The notes beneath the pieces are model-generated. The model saw only the letters and a list, made by a program, of their open reading frames with translations, searched no databases and was not told the DNA's origin. Below, piece by piece: positions 15,149 through 18,576 of a stretch of 18,576 nt of DNA. Source of the DNA: Gemmatimonadota bacterium (lineage in GTDB: Bacteria; Latescibacterota; UBA2968; UBA8231). Numbering within the stretch: position 1 is the first letter of the stretch; the number at the start of each line of letters is the position of its first letter. Location: the NCBI GenBank assembly GCA_002712305.1, contig PATE01000088.1, positions 1 to 18,576 of the forward strand. Direction: 5' to 3'. A program made the position numbers and the translations under genes.

Positions 15149-16531
15149 CTAGCCTGCTTCGGTCAGGTCGTAGAGAGCGATGATGTAGGGATGCTCCGGG
15201 TCATAGGTCGTCAACGTCTGTGGGTCTTCAACATGACCACGTGGGCGGCAACCGCTACCGACTACCCCCGAGGCCTCACACCCCAGATCGGTCCTCGCCC
15301 TGGTTGCATGGGCTTGCAGTTCGGCGACGATCTCCGGCTGTTGCTCGAAGAGATTGGTCGTTTCGCCCACGTCGTTGTGTAGATCGTACAGTTCGCTCAC
15401 TTCTTCGGCGTCGCGACCACGTCGCACATGCAACTTCCACCGTTCATTGCGGATTGCCTGCAACGTGTTCTGCCAGTAGTAGAAGAAGACCTCGTGCGGG
15501 CTGGTGGCACCCTCTTCGGCTTGCAGCAACGGCGTAATGTCGCGGCCGTCGATGAGGCGATCCTGCGGCTCGGTCGTGCCTGCCAGGCGTGCCAGTGTCG
15601 GTAACAGATCCATGGACGTGGTCAGCTCGGAACAGGTCGATCCCGCCGGGATCTGCCCGGGCCAGCGAGCGATCAGAGGCAGCCGCATGCCGCCTTCCCA
15701 GGTCGTGCCCTTCGTGCCCCGCAAGGGGTCATTGCTACCGCCCTCATGTGTGCGGGATCCATTGTCAGAGGTGAAAAGGACCATCGTATTGTCATCGAGG
15801 CCCAGACGCTGCAATTCGTCAAAGAGCACGCCCACACTCCAATCGATGGCCTCCACGCATGCGCCATAGGGGCCATTGCGTGACTGGTCTATGAACCGTG
15901 GGGCTGCGTAGAGCGGCAGATGTACGTGCATGTGGGCGAAATACAGGAAGAAGGGCTGGTCCTGGTGCGCGCGCAGAAAACGCACGCCTTCCTCCACGTA
16001 ACGCTCGGTCAGACCGGTCTGATCGGGCTGAGCCTGGATGACCTCGTCGTCCCGCAGCAGGGGCAAGGGAGGCCAGCGATCCTCGCGACCCACCTGACGT
16101 CCCATGTCATTGGAGTAGGGCAGACCGTAGTAGTGATCGAATCCATGGCGTGTCGGCAGGAACTCCGGCTGGTCTCCCAGGTGCCACTTGCCCACCAGTT
16201 GCGTGGCGTAGCCCTGCTCCTGCAGTAGTCGAGCGATGGTGACTTCGTCAGGATGCAGACCCGCCTTGTCGCCGGGGAACAACACGGCCCGGCCGTCGCC
16301 ACCGGTGCCCAGACCGATGCGTGGCGGATAACACCCGGTCATCAATGCGCCTCTGGACGGTGAACAGACAGGTGAGGCCATGTAGAAGTCGGTGCAGCGC
16401 AGTCCCTCGGCGGCCATGCGATCCAGATGTGGTGTGGCGTGAAGGGTGGAGCCGTAACAGCCCACATCGCCGTAGCCGAGGTCGTCGCAGTTGATGAGAA
16501 TGATGTTCGGTCGATCTGTGGGAGATCTCAT
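15149..16531 (-). CDS. Sulfatase (formylglycine-dependent, arylsulfatase type), no signal peptide
   Basis: A 460-residue type I sulfatase that removes sulfate esters. Metal ligands D16-D17 lie in NCDDLGYGD, and C56 in the CSPSR signature (56-60) is the residue converted to formylglycine. GKWHLG (K115, H117), H204 in HMHVHLP, D256-N257 in TSDNGS and K274 complete the active site. The C-terminal domain has the usual YYWQNTLQAIRNERWKLH and a DVGETTNL region. The pattern is closest to arylsulfatase A / N-acetylgalactosamine-6-sulfatase types. The protein starts only eight residues before the first core strand, and no start exists further upstream in frame, so there is no export signal; most relatives are periplasmic. 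No formylglycine-generating enzyme or anaerobic maturase is in the window. It heads the minus-strand gene run that continues with an OPT-like membrane protein and GH32. Confidence 0.93.
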   Translation of the reverse strand: MRSPTDRPNIILINCDDLGYGDVGCYGSTLHATPHLDRMAAEGLRCTDFYMASPVCSPSRGALMTGCYPPRIGLGTGGDGRAVLFPGDKAGLHPDEVTIARLLQEQGYATQLVGKWHLGDQPEFLPTRHGFDHYYGLPYSNDMGRQVGREDRWPPLPLLRDDEVIQAQPDQTGLTERYVEEGVRFLRAHQDQPFFLYFAHMHVHLPLYAAPRFIDQSRNGPYGACVEAIDWSVGVLFDELQRLGLDDNTMVLFTSDNGSRTHEGGSNDPLRGTKGTTWEGGMRLPLIARWPGQIPAGSTCSELTTSMDLLPTLARLAGTTEPQDRLIDGRDITPLLQAEEGATSPHEVFFYYWQNTLQAIRNERWKLHVRRGRDAEEVSELYDLHNDVGETTNLFEQQPEIVAELQAHATRARTDLGCEASGVVGSGCRPRGHVEDPQTLTTYDPEHPYIIALYDLTEAG

Positions 16532-16749
16532 GGCCCGCTCTGCCCTGTTCTCTTGAGGCGTGTGGGGCAGCCAGTGGTGCCCAGAGCCCTCACGCTATCC
16601 CGTTGAGGCAGAGAAGGCAAGCCTCATCGAGGTTGCGGCGAATGCCTGAACTCCACCATCGTCCCCATGGAAGTGGCCTGACAGATCTTCACGAACCCAC
16701 GGTGACCAGCATCGCGCTGGCGACTGGGTTCTCCCGATGTGAGAAGCCT
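16532..16749. promoter_or_regulatory. Divergent intergenic region upstream of sulfatase, with repeats
   Basis: This 218-base gap lies between the sulfatase (minus) and the URO-D-like fragment (plus). It holds TTGAGGC twice, at 16553-16559 and 16603-16609, exactly 50 bases apart. The second copy pairs with GCCTCA at 16621-16626 as an inverted repeat with an 11-base loop. This could be operator sites for control of the sulfatase run, but no regulator is encoded here. No clear -35/-10 pair was found. Confidence 0.3.
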
Positions 16750-17169
16750 GTGAACACACGCGAACGATTCGTGCGCACGTTGACTGGGAAGCCTGTGGAT
16801 CGGGTGCCATTCATGCGGGTCTTCGGTGGCACCAATGCCGTGCTGCCGCGTTGGGAAGAGGAGCACCCGGGGATTGGCGAGTGCGTCGACGAACTGCTGG
16901 GTTTCGAGGGGGTGTATCGTGGCTGGGGAGTTACCCCGGTGGACATGAATCCCCGCGGCTTCGGACCACCGGAGACGATCGAGGAGACGCAGGAGATCCG
17001 GACGCAGCGGCTCGGAGACGGTACGGTCGTGCAGGTATACAAACACGGCGACTACAACCGTCACACGATTCAGTGGCCGGTGCAGACGCGTCGCGACTGG
17101 GATACATCCGGGATTTGCCTCCGGGTTGGCAGATTTATCATACTGCTGGCCGCCAGGAAGTATGGATAG
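16750..17169 (+). pseudogene. Truncated uroporphyrinogen decarboxylase-like (URO-D/MtaA-type) gene
   Basis: The first about 120 codons match the start of URO-D-like proteins: NTRERFVRTLTGKPVDRVPFMR, then ETIEETQEIRTQRLGDGTVV and IQWPVQTRRDWD. This group includes haem-pathway URO-D and cobalamin-linked methyltransferases; in uncultured bacteria many have unknown roles. Full-length members are about 340-400 residues. Here the similarity stops after RRDWD (about residue 118) and 21 unrelated residues lead to a TAG at 17167. Neither other frame restores the family pattern before the permease gene, so about two thirds of the gene, including the rest of the barrel, is missing; a deletion is more likely than a frameshift. 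I take GTG 16750 as the start because the family begins there, although the frame is open further upstream. It overlaps or abuts the start of the permease gene. Confidence 0.7.
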
Positions 17170-17206
17170 CCACACCCTGTTATTGTCTTTCGAAAGGACT
17201 TGCCTC

Positions 17207-18538
17207 TTGTCCCCAGAGAACGTGCCGGAGAATACTGAAAAGGAACTGGTAGGAGATGCAGCTCGCTCGCAGCTGCCTCTCTCCCATCGACTCGGATTCT
17301 GGACCAACAGTTTCATCCTGTGGGGCTGGGTGCTGGTCCTGTCGAGTTTTCTGGTGGGTGGCCTGGTGGGTCAGGTGTTCCCACTCAAACTGTCGATGCC
17401 GATCATTCTCCTCGGCACGTTGTGCAATGCCATCATCGGGGTTCTGATCGGATCGGCTGCCGCTCGAACGGGATATTCCAGCGCCCTGCTGTTCCGTTAT
17501 GCATATGGGCGCAAGGGAGTCATTCTCCCCAACGTTCTGATGGGCCTCACCAACATGGGCTGGTTTGCCCTGATTCTGAATCTGACCCGCGATGGGTTCG
17601 TCGCACAGGTCGGCGCTGAACCGGGTGGCACGGTGTGGCTCGCGTCCACCTTCGTGCTCGGCGCCCTGTTCATCATTCCAGCGGCGGTGAAGATCCGTTG
17701 GATCGCATACATCGATTGGTTCGCCGTGCCCGGGTTCATGGCCATCTTCCTGCTCGTGCTGATGCACGTGCTCAATGGCGCGGGCGGCTTCTCCGAGTTG
17801 TGGCAGAAGTGGTATGAACCCGGCAAACCGATCTTTATCGGTTTCGACATGGCCGCCGGCGGCTGGCTGGCGGGGGTGACGATCATCGCCGACCTCGCCC
17901 GTTTCTGGCGCAACGCCAGGCATGCCGTCATCGGCATCATGACCGCCTACGTCGGGCTCGTGACGGTGCAGTATTGGGGCGGGGCCATCGGTGCCGCCCA
18001 TACAGGCGAATGGAATCTCTTCCTCATCTCCAGTGCTCTTGGCTTGGGTTTCCTCGCGTGGCTTGCCCTTTGGTTCGGTGCCCAATCGACCGTTCAGGGC
18101 GGCACCTATGCCGCCGGTCTCGCCTTTTCGGCCCCCCCGATTCCAATGGTCAGAGGCCAGGAAACCACACGGCGCATGGCCACCGTTGGCGTCGGTGTGT
18201 TGGGACTGGTGGGTAGTTTCATCGGTCTGGACAAGTTCGCCATGTGGTGGGTTCAGTTTCTCTCGTGGGTGGTCATGCCCATCGCCATCACCGTCATCCT
18301 CGACTACTGGGCCTTCCCCGAGAAGCGGAATCGCTATGAACGGGCCGATGGAGCCGACACCGATCTCAATCCCGCCGCTTTCGTCGCCTGGATTGGGGGT
18401 TTCATCGCGGGATTCTATATCGGCGGCAACGAGATCTGGAGTGGCCTGTTGAGCTCGGGGATCGTCGCCGGTCTGATCTACTACATCTGGATGCGAATTG
18501 CCCTGACCCAGGGCGGCACTGAAAGCGGGACGACATGA
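17207..18538 (+). CDS. NCS1-family nucleobase/hydantoin:cation symporter (cytosine permease-like)
   Basis: A membrane transporter of the nucleobase:cation symporter-1 family, which brings in cytosine, purines, hydantoins or allantoin with H+ or Na+. About twelve hydrophobic helices follow a short polar N-terminus ending in PLSHRLGFWTNSFILWGW, the usual entry to helix 1. Other family features are the GSAAARTGYSSALLFRYAYG segment after helix 2 and the helix 3 region NMGWFALILN; GWLAGVTIIADLARFWRN matches helix 6 and the loop after it. The start is uncertain: TTG 17207 has a good AAAGGA eight bases away and gives a plausible polar N-terminus, while ATG 17162 and the frame opening at 17126 are alternatives overlapping the URO-D fragment. 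Length from TTG is 443 residues, normal for the family. The next gene begins within its stop codon. Substrate cannot be fixed from sequence. Confidence 0.9.
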   Translation: MSPENVPENTEKELVGDAARSQLPLSHRLGFWTNSFILWGWVLVLSSFLVGGLVGQVFPLKLSMPIILLGTLCNAIIGVLIGSAAARTGYSSALLFRYAYGRKGVILPNVLMGLTNMGWFALILNLTRDGFVAQVGAEPGGTVWLASTFVLGALFIIPAAVKIRWIAYIDWFAVPGFMAIFLLVLMHVLNGAGGFSELWQKWYEPGKPIFIGFDMAAGGWLAGVTIIADLARFWRNARHAVIGIMTAYVGLVTVQYWGGAIGAAHTGEWNLFLISSALGLGFLAWLALWFGAQSTVQGGTYAAGLAFSAPPIPMVRGQETTRRMATVGVGVLGLVGSFIGLDKFAMWWVQFLSWVVMPIAITVILDYWAFPEKRNRYERADGADTDLNPAAFVAWIGGFIAGFYIGGNEIWSGLLSSGIVAGLIYYIWMRIALTQGGTESGTT

Positions 18539-18576
18539 CATCGGTGATCTGGTTGGCGTTGGCTTTGGAGATCTGT
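18535..18576 (+). CDS. Start of a downstream gene, cut by window end
   Basis: ATG at 18535 overlaps the permease TGA as ATGA, a common sign of translational coupling. The frame then stays open for 14 codons to the window end (MTSVIWLALALEIC), a hydrophobic beginning that could be a signal peptide or membrane helix. Too little is present to name it. Confidence 0.4.
   Translation, partial: MTSVIWLALALEIC

Noticed and set aside
16624-17316. A 230-codon open frame on the minus strand opposite the URO-D fragment and the permease start.
   Set aside because: It is the complement of two genes with recognisable families and shows no motif of its own.
17180-18541. A 453-codon open frame on the minus strand opposite the whole permease.
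   Set aside because: Its product is rich in Asp, Gly, His and Pro, the usual result of reading a GC-rich membrane-protein gene backwards; the plus-strand permease is clear.

Overview
The window is about 18.6 kb of GC-rich bacterial DNA that is almost wholly coding. It holds fourteen full or nearly full genes, a truncated URO-D-like gene, and gene fragments at both edges. I see no tRNA, rRNA, CRISPR, transposase or phage gene. The gene mix is phytanoyl-CoA dioxygenase (PhyH) relatives, creatininase-family hydrolases, a LamG protein, a sulfatase, a GH32 enzyme, a URO-D-like protein and a large OPT-like membrane protein. From memory this recalls uncultured Poribacteria, Latescibacterota or Planctomycetes-like genomes. 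That placement is inference; the window carries no phylogenetic marker.

Layout. (A) 2-1846, + strand: a 5'-cut PhyH-type dioxygenase followed by a creatininase-family hydrolase. (B) 3246-1912, - strand: a class III aminotransferase resembling glutamate-1-semialdehyde aminomutase. (C) 3395-5921, + strand: a LamG protein carrying a seven-repeat propeller-like insert, then a second PhyH enzyme. (D) 7480-6020, - strand: a third PhyH enzyme fused to HEAT-like repeats. It is divergent from (E) 7648-10438, + strand: a second creatininase-family hydrolase and a 600-residue protein I cannot place. (F) 16531-10449, - strand: sulfatase, OPT-like membrane protein, a cytochrome c'-like protein that lacks its haem-binding end, a GH32 enzyme and a SAM methyltransferase, probably co-transcribed at least in part. 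(G) 16750 to the end, + strand: a truncated URO-D-like gene, an NCS1-type nucleobase/hydantoin permease, and the first 14 codons of another gene overlapping the permease stop.

How the genes may work together. Region F looks like uptake plus breakdown of a small sulfated or fructose-containing sugar; neither the sulfatase nor the GH32 enzyme shows a signal peptide, so both may act in the cytoplasm. Regions A, D/E and G suggest turnover of nitrogen-containing organics: two PhyH plus creatininase pairings, an NCS1 permease and an aminotransferase. These roles are inferred from families and neighbourhood only. The points most worth a second look are the LamG/propeller architecture, the PhyH-HEAT fusion, the haem-less cytochrome c' remnant, the GH32 enzyme with an apparent acid/base substitution, and the unrecognised 600-residue protein.
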